From the NCBI RefSeq assembly GCF_027604915.1, contig NZ_JAJAQC010000005.1, positions 1 to 64,000 on the forward strand: a stretch of 64,000 nt of DNA, written 5' to 3'. The notes under the pieces are model-generated. The model did not search any database. It was not told where the DNA came from and worked only from the letters and a program-made list of their open reading frames with translations. This DNA comes from Streptomonospora mangrovi (GTDB taxonomy: Bacteria > Actinomycetota > Actinomycetes > Streptosporangiales > Streptosporangiaceae). This document shows, piece after piece, positions 16,461-27,863 of this stretch. Numbering within the stretch: the stretch's first letter is position 1; each line of letters begins with the position of its first letter. The position numbers and the translations under genes were made by a program.

Positions 16461-17393
16461 TCAGGCGCGGCGGTCGACCGTGCCCTCGGAGCTGACCGCG
16501 AAGGTGCGCGGGGGCGGGGACTCGGCGTCGCGGCGGCGCAGGGCGATGCGCTCGCGGCGGTCGCCCCGGGGGTCGGCGGCGGGGTCGGTGTGGATTCCGG
16601 CGAAGTGCAGCCGGGTGAAGGCCAGCGCCTCGGCGAGTTCGAGGTGGCGGGTCTCGCGGTCGGCGGCCTTGCGGGTGCTGACCTCCAGCACGATCTGGCC
16701 CCGGTAGCCGGTGGTGGCCAGGTGCTCCAGCAGCTCGGCGCAGGGCTGGGTGCCCCGGCCCGGGATCAGGTGCTCGTCGAGGGTCTGGGTGCCGGTGCCG
16801 TCGGCCATGTGGACGTGGGAGAGCCGGTCGCCCAACTGCTTGGCCATCTCCATGCCGTCGGAGTGCGACATGGCGGTGTGCGACAGGTCGAGGGTGACGT
16901 CGGGGTAGTCGCGGTCGAGGGGGTTCCAACTGGGCGCGTAGGGCACGACCTCGCGGTCGCGCATGCGCACCGGGTACATGTTCTCGACCGCGAAGACGAC
17001 GTCGGTCTCCTCCTGCATGCGCTGGACGCCCAGCTCGAACTCGCGGGCGTACTCCCGCTGCCAGCGAAAGGCCGGGTGGACGACGATGGTCTTGGCGCCC
17101 AGCGCCTCGGCCATCTCCTTGGACTTCACCAGCTTGCCCCAGGGGTCGCGCCCCCAGACGCGCTGGGTGAAGATCAGGCACGGCGAGTGGACGGCGAGGA
17201 TCGGCACACCGTGGTAGTCCGACAGCCGGCGCAGCATGTCGATGTCCTGGCTCACGGGGTCGGAGGAGACCAGGACCTCCACACCGTCATAGCCGAGCTT
17301 GGCGGCGGTCTCGAACGCCGCCGGTGTTTTCTCCGGGTAGACCGACGCCGTGGAGAGGACAACCGGCGCGTCTGGAACCTGGATAGCGCTCAC
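16461..17393 (-). CDS. Sugar phosphate isomerase/epimerase (AP endonuclease 2-like TIM barrel)
   Basis: A 310-residue TIM-barrel protein of the xylose isomerase-like/AP endonuclease 2 superfamily. Metal-ligand segments are visible: [59 protein letters not shown] and IVLEVSTR. The chemistry is likely isomerisation or epimerisation of a small sugar or keto compound; the substrate is unknown. The last 40 residues are arginine-rich and poorly conserved. GTG at 17393 is the chosen start, with GGTGGA close upstream. It is divergent from the following methyltransferase gene, sharing about 60 bases of promoter. Confidence 0.85.
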   Translation of the reverse strand: MSAIQVPDAPVVLSTASVYPEKTPAAFETAAKLGYDGVEVLVSSDPVSQDIDMLRRLSDYHGVPILAVHSPCLIFTQRVWGRDPWGKLVKSKEMAEALGAKTIVVHPAFRWQREYAREFELGVQRMQEETDVVFAVENMYPVRMRDREVVPYAPSWNPLDRDYPDVTLDLSHTAMSHSDGMEMAKQLGDRLSHVHMADGTGTQTLDEHLIPGRGTQPCAELLEHLATTGYRGQIVLEVSTRKAADRETRHLELAEALAFTRLHFAGIHTDPAADPRGDRRERIALRRRDAESPPPRTFAVSSEGTVDRRA

Positions 17394-17455
17394 TCCACCA
17401 AGAGTATGCGCTGTTCGCCGATCGCGGCTCCCCGCCCGTCCCTATCCTTCCTCGG

Positions 17456-18163
17456 GTGAGAGCAGCAGCGTTGGCGGGCGCGATACCGAGCCCCAACATC
17501 TGGAACAGCCCCGGCACCTACGAGCTGGAGAACGACGCCGTCGACCCCGACGGCGTGATCGACGCCGCGATGCGCGCCGTGCGCGGCCCCGCCGGCGCGC
17601 ACGTCCTCGACATCGGCTGCGGCACTGGCTACCACCTGCCGCGCTTCGCCCGCGAGGCCGAACGGGTGACCGGGGTCGAGCCGCACGCGGAACTGGCGGC
17701 GGTGGCGCGGGCGCGGGCGGCCGCCGCCGGGCTGGCCAACGTCGAGGTCCGCACGGGCGTGGCGCAGAACCTGCCGGTACCCGACGCCCGGATCGACCTC
17801 GCCCACGCCCGCTGGGCCTACTTCTTCGGCCCCGGCTGCGAACCCGGCCTGGCCGAGCTGCGCCGCGTGATGCGCCGGGGCGGTGTGGCGTTCGTCATCG
17901 ACAACGACGCCACCCGCAGCACCTTCGGCGGGTGGTTCCGCCGCTTCCTGCCGCGCTACGACCCCGAGGCCGTGGAGCGGTTCTGGGCGCGGCAGGGCTT
18001 CGCGCGCACCCCGCTGACCATGCGCTGGAGGTTCGAGCGCCGCGCCGACTTCGAGGCGGTGGTGCGGATCGAGTTCGACCGCGCCCTCGCCGAGGAGATC
18101 ATCGCCGAGCACCCCGGCCTGGAGGTGGACTACGCCGTCAACCTGTGGTGGCGCGAGTACTGA
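17456..18163 (+). CDS. Class I SAM-dependent methyltransferase
   Basis: A 235-residue enzyme with the Rossmann-like SAM fold. Motif I is VLDIGCGTGYHLP (about residues 50-62), with an acidic residue after strand 2 in VTGVEPHAEL and motif III-like RIDLAHARWAYFF; RRGGVAFVIDND follows as in UbiE/type 11 methyltransferases. The substrate is unknown. TATCCT at 17443-17448 lies 7 nt before the GTG and no ribosome site is present, so the mRNA is probably leaderless. It is divergent from the isomerase gene. Confidence 0.87.
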   Translation: MRAAALAGAIPSPNIWNSPGTYELENDAVDPDGVIDAAMRAVRGPAGAHVLDIGCGTGYHLPRFAREAERVTGVEPHAELAAVARARAAAAGLANVEVRTGVAQNLPVPDARIDLAHARWAYFFGPGCEPGLAELRRVMRRGGVAFVIDNDATRSTFGGWFRRFLPRYDPEAVERFWARQGFARTPLTMRWRFERRADFEAVVRIEFDRALAEEIIAEHPGLEVDYAVNLWWREY

Positions 18164-18244
18164 GGTGCCGGCGGTGATGCGGCCGCCGGTGCCGCCCCGG
18201 CCCCCGGCGCGCGGCTCCCCCGGCCCCTGCGCCCCGTCGCGCGC

Positions 18245-19141
18245 TCACACCAGCGGGCTGTCCGTGCGCACCCCCAGCGACGTGAGCACCCGGTCGCCGA
18301 CCTCGGCCATGCCGTCGGCGTTGGGGTGCACCGGCGCGGTCGGGCGGGTGGGGAAGATCCCCTCGACCCAGCGCTGCGAACGCGGCGCGCACATGTCGTG
18401 GCCGGGGCCGGAGGCGTCCACGAACACCGTGCCCGCCTCGGCGGCCTCCTTCTCGATCACGGCGTTGAGGTCCTCCCACACGCCGTAGAGGTAGGGGATG
18501 TCGCCGGTGGCGTAGGGCACCTGGAGGCACCCCTTGTCGGCGGGCAGGAGTTCGAGGTAGCCCACGACCGCCACGGTGGCCTCGGGGCTGCGCTCGCGGA
18601 TGCCCGCCAGGACCTCGCCGACCGCGTCGCCGGTCTCGGGGATGCGCCGGGCGAGTTCGTCGCGGCCCTGGGCGTCGGTGTAGTGGTCGCGGCACGGGTC
18701 GCCGGTGAGGTCGGTCACGCTCACCGCCAGGCACGTCAGCGCGATGTCGACGAAGCCGAGGTCGTTGCCGCCGATCCCGACCGTGACCAGGGTGGTGTCG
18801 GGGGTGAGCGCGTCGAACTGCGGCGGCGCGGTGTCCAGCGCGAGGGTCTGCGGCTCGGTCATGTGCCGGGTCTCGGCGCCCGAGCAACTGGCGTCCACGA
18901 ACTCCGCCGCGCCCAGCGCCTCGGCGACCACGTTGGGGTAGTTGTTCCGCGAGCGCAGGCACAGCGCGGGGTCGCCGTACTGCTGGGGGATGAACGGCCC
19001 GGCGGTGAAGGAGTCGCCGAGCGCGACGTAGCGGGCGGAGAGGTCCTCGGCGTGCGCGGCGGCGGGACCCAGGAGGGCGCCGGCTCCGGCGAGCGCGGCG
19101 AGGGCGGCGGCGGTGCGGCGGCGGGCGGACGGTGCGGACAC
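18245..19141 (-). CDS. Secreted SGNH/GDSL-family esterase
   Basis: About 298 residues. A signal peptide with an RRR N-region and a long alanine-rich core ends near AHAED. The mature protein shows the four SGNH blocks: ALGDSFTAG (nucleophile Ser), a Gly-bearing VASA-type loop, GIGGNDLGF (Asn) and VHPNADGMAEV (catalytic Asp/His pair). Six or more cysteines suggest three disulfides, as in the Streptomyces extracellular lipase/esterase group. It probably hydrolyses lipid or carbohydrate esters outside the cell. The GTG at 19141 has GAGGAG 6 nt upstream. Divergent from radA. Confidence 0.88.
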   Translation of the reverse strand: MSAPSARRRTAAALAALAGAGALLGPAAAHAEDLSARYVALGDSFTAGPFIPQQYGDPALCLRSRNNYPNVVAEALGAAEFVDASCSGAETRHMTEPQTLALDTAPPQFDALTPDTTLVTVGIGGNDLGFVDIALTCLAVSVTDLTGDPCRDHYTDAQGRDELARRIPETGDAVGEVLAGIRERSPEATVAVVGYLELLPADKGCLQVPYATGDIPYLYGVWEDLNAVIEKEAAEAGTVFVDASGPGHDMCAPRSQRWVEGIFPTRPTAPVHPNADGMAEVGDRVLTSLGVRTDSPLV

Positions 19142-19479
19142 GCGGTACTCCTCGTGCTGGGCGCGCCGGTCCGGCGCGCGGATGCGAAGGACGCATGCGG
19201 GGATGCGAGGGGTCTGCGGCACCGGGATCGCGGCGGGGTGCCGCACCGAATGTCAGCGCGCGCGTGCGGGCGGTCAACCGCGCGGACCGCATCCGGCCAA
19301 CGACTTGACGCGACCACGCTACTACGCAGGGTGTCCGCGGGCGGGCGGCACGCCGGAGCCGGACACGCGCCGCCGCCGGCGGGCGGCGCCGGTCCCCGCG
19401 ACGGCCCCGCCGCTCCCCGCGCCGAGCCCCGCGACGGCGGCGGCGCGGAATGTCACCGCCAGCCGCTACCGTGCAGACC

Positions 19480-20844
19480 ATGGCCAAGGCTGCGAAGACC
19501 ACGTTCCGCTGCGCCGAATGCGGCTGGACCACGTTCAAGTGGGTCGGCCGCTGCGGCGAGTGCCAGGCATGGGGCACCGTCGAGGAGGCCGGCGCCCCCG
19601 CCACCACCGTGATCGCCCCGGCCCGGGTCACCGCCCCGGCCCAGCCCATCACCGACATCAGCGTCGAGGCCGCGCACGCCACCCCCACCGGTCTGGACGA
19701 ACTCGACCGCGTGCTGGGCGGCGGCGTGGTGCCCGGCGGCGTCATGCTGCTCGCCGGCGAACCCGGCGTGGGCAAGTCCACCCTGCTGCTGGAGGTCGCC
19801 GCGCTGTGCGCCGAGGCCGGCCCGGTGCTCTACGTCACCGGCGAGGAGTCCACCGGCCAGGTCCGGCTGCGCGCCGAACGCCTCGGCGCGCTCTCGCCCA
19901 AGCTCTACCTCGCGGCCGAGACCTCGGTCGCGGCGCTGGTCAGCCACGTCGACGCGGTCGCGCCCGCCCTGCTCATCGTCGACTCCGTGCAGACCATGGT
20001 CTCCCCCGACGTCACGGGGGTGCCCGGCGGCGTCACCCAGGTCCGCGAGGTCGCCGGCGCGCTGATCCGGCTGGCCAAGGAGCGCGGCATCGCCACCGTG
20101 CTGGTGGGCCACGTCACCAAGGACGGCTCCATCGCCGGCCCCCGGCTGCTGGAGCACCTGGTCGACGTCGTGCTCCAGTTCGAGGGCGACCGCCACTCCC
20201 AGTTGCGCATGCTGCGCGCCGTGAAGAACCGCTACGGCCCCACCGACGAGATCGGCTGCTTCGAGCTGACCGACTCCGGCATCATCGGCCTGCCCGACCC
20301 CAGCGGCCTGTTCCTCACCCGCCGCAACGAACCCGTGCCCGGCACCTGCGTCACCGTCACCCTTGAGGGCCGCCGGCCGCTGATCGCCGAGGTCCAGGCT
20401 CTGGTGGCGTCGTCCAACCTCCCCCAGCCGCGCCGCGCCACCTCCGGCCTCGACACCGCGCGGGTGAACATGGTCATGGCGGTGCTGGAGCGCCGCGCGC
20501 GGGTGCGCATCGCCAACGCCGACGTCTACGCCTCCACCGTGGGCGGGGTGCGGCTGGGCGAGCCCTCGGTCGACCTCGCGCTCGCGCTGGCCGTTGCGAG
20601 TTCGGTACGCGACGAACCCCTGCCGCGCGGCCTGGTGGCCATCGGCGAGGTCGGCCTGGCCGGCGACGTCCGCGCGGTCAGCGCCGTGCAGCGGCGCCTG
20701 GCCGAGGCCCAGCGGCTGGGGTTCACCCGCGCCATCGTGCCCCGGCACAGCGAGGAGCCGGTGGAGGGCATCGAGACCGTGGGGGTCGACGACGTCGCGG
20801 CGGCGCTGCGCGCGGCCTTCCCCGCCCGCCAGCGCCAGGACTGA
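19480..20844 (+). CDS. radA: DNA repair protein RadA
   Basis: A 454-residue homologue of RadA/Sms. An N-terminal C4 zinc finger (CAECGWTTFKWVGRCGEC) is followed by a RecA-like ATPase with Walker A GEPGVGKST, the RadA-specific KNRYG motif and a Lon-protease-like C-terminal domain without the protease serine (PSVDLALALAVASS). It drives branch migration in recombinational repair. The ATG at 19480 follows TACCGT (19467-19472) by 7 nt without a ribosome site, suggesting a leaderless message; the in-frame start at 19450 is less likely. Confidence 0.94.
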   Translation: MAKAAKTTFRCAECGWTTFKWVGRCGECQAWGTVEEAGAPATTVIAPARVTAPAQPITDISVEAAHATPTGLDELDRVLGGGVVPGGVMLLAGEPGVGKSTLLLEVAALCAEAGPVLYVTGEESTGQVRLRAERLGALSPKLYLAAETSVAALVSHVDAVAPALLIVDSVQTMVSPDVTGVPGGVTQVREVAGALIRLAKERGIATVLVGHVTKDGSIAGPRLLEHLVDVVLQFEGDRHSQLRMLRAVKNRYGPTDEIGCFELTDSGIIGLPDPSGLFLTRRNEPVPGTCVTVTLEGRRPLIAEVQALVASSNLPQPRRATSGLDTARVNMVMAVLERRARVRIANADVYASTVGGVRLGEPSVDLALALAVASSVRDEPLPRGLVAIGEVGLAGDVRAVSAVQRRLAEAQRLGFTRAIVPRHSEEPVEGIETVGVDDVAAALRAAFPARQRQD

Positions 20845-20868
20845 GCCGCCCGCACACCGCCCGCCTGG

Positions 20869-20900
20869 CCGGGCCGGCCCGGCCGGGCCGGCCGGCCCGG
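20869..20900. terminator. GC-only hairpin between convergent genes
   Basis: An 11-bp stem (20869-20879 with 20890-20900) made only of G and C sits between the convergent radA and the following membrane protein gene. It probably serves as a terminator; the sequence is so self-complementary that other pairings exist. Confidence 0.5.
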
Positions 20901-20997
20901 GGCCGCGCACACCCGCGCCCCCGGCGCCGGGGCGGTGACCCGGGCGGCGGGGGCGCGGTGAATCCTTCGGGGGCGGGGGACGACGGGGGACGGCGCG

Positions 20998-21792
20998 TCA
21001 GTTGAGCCGGAACACCTGGGGTTCGGCGCCCTCGTCGTAGTCGCTGTGCAGCGTGGCCACGTAGGTGCCGGGCCGCTTGGCGTTGACCTCGTCGTCGCGG
21101 CAGTCCTTCCACGAGCGGGTGCGGTCCCAGGTGAACGTGGTGGTGTAGGGCACCCCGCGCCGCAACTGCTGGCGCTCGGCGCCCGAGCCCTCCACGCAGT
21201 CGGCCGTCGAGAACACCCGGTCCTCGCCCGAGGTGATCCGGATCTCCATGGCCTTGCGGCCGGTGTCCACCGTGCACGTCTGCTCGGCGGTGTTGACCAG
21301 GGTCAGCTCGAACTTCGGCCGGTCGTTCCAGTCGTGGTCGGACTTGGTGACCTCCATGGTGACCACGATGTCGGAGGGCCGGCAGGGGTCCTCGGCGCGC
21401 ACCGGGACGGCCACCGACCCGCCGCCGGATCCGCCGCCGTCCGAGCCGCCGCCGGAGTCGTCACCGGAACCCCCGGCGCCGCCGCCGGCGCCACCGGAGC
21501 CGGCCGCGCCGCCGGAGCCGCCGCCTTCGGCGTCCTCGCCGGCGCTCGGGGACGCGCTGGGCGAGGCGCTGGGAGAGGCCGAAGGTGAGACACTGGGGGA
21601 CGGCGACTCCTCGGGTGACGCGCTGGGTTCGCCGCCGCCGGCCGCGCCGCCGTCGTTCTCCTCCGACGACGCGCGGGTGCACGCGTAGGTGATCAGCGCC
21701 ACGACGACGAGGACACCCACCAGCACGAAGACACGCCTTCTCCAATACGTTTCGGGACTCACCGGTCCCGGATGTCCAGCACTTGACGCCAT
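20998..21792 (-). CDS. Membrane-anchored extracytoplasmic protein with Ser/Pro-Gly linker
   Basis: About 264 residues. A single N-terminal helix (RRRVFVLVGVLVVVALITYA, about 17-36) is followed by about 95 residues of low-complexity linker with PSAS repeats and glycine runs. The C-terminal domain of about 130 residues has four cysteines and is predicted to be beta-rich. The domain resembles proteins found beside radA and mutY in other actinomycetes; no function is established. The cysteine pairs and export signal imply an extracytoplasmic, disulfide-bonded fold. ATG at 21792 is chosen as the start before the helix. Divergent from mutY with about 68 bases between. Confidence 0.7.
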   Translation of the reverse strand: MASSAGHPGPVSPETYWRRRVFVLVGVLVVVALITYACTRASSEENDGGAAGGGEPSASPEESPSPSVSPSASPSASPSASPSAGEDAEGGGSGGAAGSGGAGGGAGGSGDDSGGGSDGGGSGGGSVAVPVRAEDPCRPSDIVVTMEVTKSDHDWNDRPKFELTLVNTAEQTCTVDTGRKAMEIRITSGEDRVFSTADCVEGSGAERQQLRRGVPYTTTFTWDRTRSWKDCRDDEVNAKRPGTYVATLHSDYDEGAEPQVFRLN

Positions 21793-21860
21793 GGCGCGTA
21801 GTATTCCGGGTTTCCCCGCGCCGCACCTACTCAACCCGCCGAACCCCACACCGATTGCGC

Positions 21861-22736
21861 ATGTTCGACAACCCTTACAGCACAGCGGTTCTCGCCTGGT
21901 ACGAGACCAACGCCCGCGACCTCCCCTGGCGCCGCCCCGACGCCTCCCCCTGGTCGGTGCTGGTCAGCGAGATCATGCTCCAGCAGACCCCCGTCGTGCG
22001 GGTGCTGCCCGCCTGGGAGGCGTGGATGGCGCGCTGGCCCACCCCCGCCGACCTGGCCGCCGAGCCCTCGGGCGAGGCGGTGCGCATGTGGAACCGGCTG
22101 GGCTACCCCCGCCGCGCGCTCAACCTGCACGCCTGCGCCCGCACCATCGTGGAGCGCCACGGCGGCGAGGTCCCCGACTCCCACGCCGACCTGCTCGCGC
22201 TGCCGGGCGTGGGCCCCTACACGGCGGCGGCGGTGGCCAGCTTCGCCTTCGGCCAGCGCCACGCCGTGCTCGACACCAACGTGCGGCGGGTCCTGGCCCG
22301 CGCGAGCACCGGGGTGGAGTACCCGCCCAAGACCCAGACCCGGGCCGAGGTCGCGCTCGCCGAGTCGCTGGTGCCGCCCGAGCCGGCGGTGGCCGCCCGG
22401 TGGGCGGTGGCGGTCATGGAGCTGGGCGCCCTGGTGTGCACGGCCCGCTCGCCGGCCTGCGCCGACTGCCCCATCGCCGGGCTGTGCGCCTGGCGGCTGG
22501 CCGGCAAGCCGCCCTACGACGGCCCGCCCCGGCGCGGCCAGACCTACGCCGGGACCGACCGCCAGGTGCGCGGCCGGCTGCTGGCGGTGCTGCGCGAGGC
22601 CACCACCCCGGTGCCCAAGGCGGCGCTGGACGTGGTGTGGGACGAGCCGATCCAGCGGGAGCGCGCGCTGGACGCGCTGGTCGCCGACGGCCTGGTGGAC
22701 CCCCTGGAGGACGGCACCTACGCGCTGCCCGGCTGA
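21861..22736 (+). CDS. mutY: A/G-specific adenine glycosylase MutY (short form)
   Basis: A 291-residue adenine DNA glycosylase of the HhH-GPD superfamily. Seen: catalytic Glu in SEIMLQQTPV (about 35-44), the helix-hairpin-helix LLALPGVGPYTAAAVASFAF, catalytic Asp in VLDTNVRRVLAR, and the 4Fe-4S ligands Cx6Cx2Cx5C in CTARSPACADCPIAGLC. It removes adenine mispaired with 8-oxoguanine, which matters in a GC-rich genome. The C-terminal NUDIX-like 8-oxoG recognition domain is reduced to about 80 residues with a winged-helix look. The ATG at 21861 begins at the first conserved block. Confidence 0.92.
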   Translation: MFDNPYSTAVLAWYETNARDLPWRRPDASPWSVLVSEIMLQQTPVVRVLPAWEAWMARWPTPADLAAEPSGEAVRMWNRLGYPRRALNLHACARTIVERHGGEVPDSHADLLALPGVGPYTAAAVASFAFGQRHAVLDTNVRRVLARASTGVEYPPKTQTRAEVALAESLVPPEPAVAARWAVAVMELGALVCTARSPACADCPIAGLCAWRLAGKPPYDGPPRRGQTYAGTDRQVRGRLLAVLREATTPVPKAALDVVWDEPIQRERALDALVADGLVDPLEDGTYALPG

Positions 22737-22768
22737 GCCGCGGTGCCCGGTGCGCCGGGCACGGAGGA

Positions 22769-22816
22769 CACGATGAAGGGGGGCGGGCGCCTGGGCGCCC
22801 GCCCCCCTTCATCGTG
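22769..22816. terminator. Perfect 23-bp-stem palindrome, bidirectional terminator
   Basis: Positions 22769-22791 pair without error with 22794-22816, leaving a 2-base centre. It lies 33 bases after the mutY stop and about 40 before the end of the convergent DUF3105 gene, so it probably terminates both. Confidence 0.88.
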
Positions 22817-22857
22817 GCTCCCGCCCCCGCGACCGGGGGGTGGACCGCCTAACCCGC

Positions 22858-23841
22858 CTAGACCGGCTCGCCGGTGATCCCGGTGCCGCCGCTGCACGGC
22901 GCGCCGGGCTCCAGGGTCTGGGGGCCCTGCACGTAGGTGTTGAGGAACTCGGTCAGCCGGGGGTCGTCCGCGGAGTCCAGGACGAGCTGCTTGCCCCAGG
23001 CCGAGGCGACGATCCGGCCGGGCAGGTCGTCCATCGGGCTGACCACCAGGTAGTCGCCGTCGCGGTAGAGCCCTTCGAGCGTGGCGAGGTCGGTGGCGGA
23101 CACCGAGCCGCTGTTGTAGGTGATCCACACGGCGCCGTGCTCCAGCGAGTGCACGGCGTTCTCGTCGGGCACGGGCTGGGTGTAGACGCCGCAGTCCAGC
23201 CAGATCGGCGAGTGCGGGCCGCCCACCGGCGGGTGCACCGGGTACTCCACCGGCTCCTCGGTGTGGGTGGGGTCCAGGTTGTCGAAGGTGCGCACGCCCT
23301 CGATGTCGCCGGGCTCGACACTGCCGGAATCCGCGCCCGGGGGAGGGCCGGGCGGGCCGCTCATGGACATGTAGACGACCGCGCCGCCGCCGGCGACCAC
23401 CAGCACGAGCACGACCGCCGCCGCGCCGAGGACCCACCACAGGGCGCCGCCGCCGGAGCGGCGCCGCGCGCCGCCCTGCTGCGGGGGACCGCCGTAGGGC
23501 GGTCCTCCGGGCGGTCCGCCGTAGCCGGGCGCGCCGGGGGGCGGTCCGTACTGGCCGGGCGCGCCCGGTCCGCTCGGCCCGCCCGCGGGTCCGTACTGGC
23601 CGGGGGCGCCGGGAGCGCTGGGGCCGCCGTGGGCGGCGTGCTCGCCCTGCTGCCCGGGGTGTCCCTGCGGGCCGGGCTGGCCGGGGTGGCCCTGCCGGCC
23701 GAACTGCCCGGGGTGCGGGCCGGTCGGCCCCTGGGCGCCCTGCTGCGCACCGGGAGCGCCGGCGTCGGGGGCGCCCTGCTGGTGCGGCCCCGGCGGTTGG
23801 GGCCGGTCGGGCTGCTGCGGGAGGTTGTCGGGAGAAACCAC
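22858..23841 (-). CDS. DUF3105 membrane protein
   Basis: About 327 residues. Residues 1-125 are Pro/Gly/Gln-rich with collagen-like PGQ and GAPGQYGP repeats; a single membrane helix (ALWWVLGAAAVVLVLVVAGG) follows, and the exported C-terminal part is a DUF3105 domain (HSPIWLDCGVY, HSLEHGAVWITY, ILVDAW-like SAWGKQL). DUF3105 is of unknown function; its conserved His and Cys residues suggest a metal or redox role, which is speculative. TAGGGT at 23848-23853 stands 6 nt before the GTG at 23841, so a leaderless start there is preferred to the TTG at 23847. Confidence 0.82.
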   Translation of the reverse strand: MVSPDNLPQQPDRPQPPGPHQQGAPDAGAPGAQQGAQGPTGPHPGQFGRQGHPGQPGPQGHPGQQGEHAAHGGPSAPGAPGQYGPAGGPSGPGAPGQYGPPPGAPGYGGPPGGPPYGGPPQQGGARRRSGGGALWWVLGAAAVVLVLVVAGGGAVVYMSMSGPPGPPPGADSGSVEPGDIEGVRTFDNLDPTHTEEPVEYPVHPPVGGPHSPIWLDCGVYTQPVPDENAVHSLEHGAVWITYNSGSVSATDLATLEGLYRDGDYLVVSPMDDLPGRIVASAWGKQLVLDSADDPRLTEFLNTYVQGPQTLEPGAPCSGGTGITGEPV

Positions 23842-23911
23842 GGGCAAACCCTATCGGGCCGCGCCGCCGATCCGGGTCCCCGCCCGCCTGTCCCGCCCCA
23901 CGCACGCGAAA

Positions 23912-23935
23912 GGGGCGGTCCCGTAGGACCGCCCC
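23912..23935 (-). terminator. clpC terminator
   Basis: A 10-bp stem (23912-23921 with 23926-23935) with a CGTA loop lies about 57 bases beyond the clpC stop in the direction of its transcription. Confidence 0.8.
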
Positions 23936-23991
23936 CTGGCCGCTCGCTCGGGAGCGCGGGCCGGAGCGTGCTCCGGCCGGTGCGCGCCGGG

Positions 23992-26502
<2,511 letters not shown>

Positions 26503-26755
26503 GTCTCGTCGCTCCTCACAGAGCGGTCAGGCAGGGACGGAAGCTCCGACCCTCGCTTTCCGCATTTCGGCCCCAAGGGGAAAGTTCCAGGAGGCGCATC
26601 CGCACCCCGTCCGACCCGGCGGCCGGCACGCCGACGCGCCCGACGGACACACCGTGCACGGAGGCTGCTGAATCCAACCGCCCGTGCAAGAGACTTTCCC
26701 CGACGATAGGGCGTTCACCCTCATCCAACTACCGATCGGGGCCTTCGTGTTCCAA

Positions 26756-26772
26756 GTACGCCGCAAGCGAAC
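26756..26772 (-). promoter_or_regulatory. ClgR-like binding site upstream of clpC
   Basis: On the minus strand the sequence is GTTCGC-5N-GCGTAC, which matches the GTTCGC-5N-GCG element described for the actinobacterial Clp activator ClgR. It lies 254 bases before the clpC start, so the leader would be long, or the promoter lies between. The assignment is by motif match only. Confidence 0.6.
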
Positions 26773-26811
26773 GGCCCGCGCGCCCTCGTTGAACGGGGGC
26801 ACGCGGGCCGT
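26771..26811 (-). terminator. Hairpin downstream of lsr2, overlapping the ClgR-like box
   Basis: Ten base pairs (26771-26780 with 26802-26811) plus four more after one mismatch enclose an 11-base loop. It is oriented to act on transcripts coming from lsr2 and touches the ClgR-like box. Function as a terminator is inferred. Confidence 0.45.
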
Positions 26812-26888
26812 GGTGCGCATTCGCGCGGCGCTTTGCTTTCAGCGAACACGATCGGACGCGAGCGGGCGAGCGTGAGCGGGCACCGCGA

Positions 26889-26915
26889 GCACCGTGCCCC
26901 GGGAGAGCACGGTGC
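26889..26915 (-). terminator. Probable lsr2 terminator
   Basis: A 9-bp perfect stem (26889-26897 with 26907-26915) lies about 100 bases beyond the lsr2 stop codon, ahead of the clpC promoter region. Confidence 0.55.
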
Positions 26916-27012
26916 CGGCGGGGCGGGCCCGGCAGGTAATGGCCTTGCGCGGGTCTCTCGGGTCCGGAGGGCTCCGCGCAACCGCCACTCGTCAGCGGGC
27001 GGCGCCGCGCGC

Positions 27013-27351
27013 TCAGCGCTGGGCGGCCTCGTACTCGGCCACGATGGCGGCCGGGATGCGGCCGCGCTCGTTGACCTGCTTGCCGGCGGCCTTCGCCCAC
27101 GCGCGGATCTCGGCGCTGCGCTCACGGCTGGGCGCGCTGCGCTGCTGGCGGCGGTTGGCCCGTCCCCCGCTCTTGGCCGGCGCCTTGCGGGCGGCCTCGA
27201 CGTAGGGAGCCAGCGCGTCGCGCAGCTTGCTCGCGTTGGCGGCGCTGAGGTCGATTTCGTAAGAGGAGCCGTCGACTCCGAACGAAACGGTCTCCTCGGC
27301 CTCGCCGCCGTCGAGATCGTCGACGAGAAGCACCTGAACCTTTTGTGCCAT
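27013..27351 (-). CDS. lsr2: Nucleoid-associated xenogeneic silencer Lsr2
   Basis: A 112-residue Lsr2 protein. The N-terminal dimerisation domain begins MAQKVQVLLVDDLDGGEA; a basic linker follows, and the C-terminal DNA-binding domain has IRAWAKAAGKQVNERGRIP with the minor-groove RGR hook. It binds AT-rich DNA and silences acquired genes. ATG at 27351 follows AAAGG; the in-frame frame to 27426 is not conserved. The gene is flanked by terminators on both sides, so it is a single-gene unit. Compared with the S. coelicolor protein as I recall it, the length and domain order are standard. Confidence 0.95.
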   Translation of the reverse strand: MAQKVQVLLVDDLDGGEAEETVSFGVDGSSYEIDLSAANASKLRDALAPYVEAARKAPAKSGGRANRRQQRSAPSRERSAEIRAWAKAAGKQVNERGRIPAAIVAEYEAAQR

Positions 27352-27502
27352 AGATACAAACCTTTCCAGCAGAGCGGTGCGAGGGCACCTGAATGTAAAG
27401 CTAGCCGGAGAGAAGCGGAAAGACAATTCTCGGCGCGGCGGAAACCCGGCGGAGGTATGCCCTGGGACGGCTCCCGGTGCAAATGACCGGTCAACGGCTG
27501 AT

Positions 27503-27537
27503 ACGACTCCGGTCCCCTGCCCGGGGACCGGAGTCGT
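27503..27537 (-). terminator. Terminator hairpin after small membrane protein gene
   Basis: A perfect 15-bp stem (27503-27517 with 27523-27537) lies 42 bases beyond the stop of the gene ending at 27579, insulating lsr2. Confidence 0.85.
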
Positions 27538-27578
27538 TAACGCGCGGGGCGGCCGGGCCCCTTTCCCATGCGTTGCCG

Positions 27579-27854
27579 TTAGCGGTCGGCGGAGTCGGGG
27601 GCATCGGCGGGGAGTTCCGTACGGGAACTCACCGAACCCTTTGCCCCGTCATCCGCTGCAACACCATCGGTCGCGGACGCGGTCGCCGTTGTGGCGCCCG
27701 CGGGCGCGCGGCCGGATGCGGTGTCGGTCTCGCTGACGAGGCGGCCGTCCGAAGTTCTCGGCGCCATCTCCTTACGGAGCAGCTTGATGACGAACGTGCA
27801 GAAGACCGTCGCGACAACAGCAGGGGGGATCAGCGCCGACAAAACTTCTTCCAT
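27579..27854 (-). CDS. Small single-pass membrane protein of unknown function
   Basis: About 91 residues. One helix (ALIPPAVVATVFCTFVIKLL, about 6-25) precedes a charged segment (RKEMAPRTSDGRLV) and a Thr/Ala/Ser-rich tail. Similar short proteins with an IPPxVV helix sit next to lsr2 in other actinomycetes; no function is known to me. The start may be the ATG at 27854 or the GTG at 27863, which lies closer to GGAAGGGG. A 15-bp hairpin follows it. Confidence 0.65.
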   Translation of the reverse strand: MEEVLSALIPPAVVATVFCTFVIKLLRKEMAPRTSDGRLVSETDTASGRAPAGATTATASATDGVAADDGAKGSVSSRTELPADAPDSADR

Positions 27855-27863
27855 CGAGCGCAC

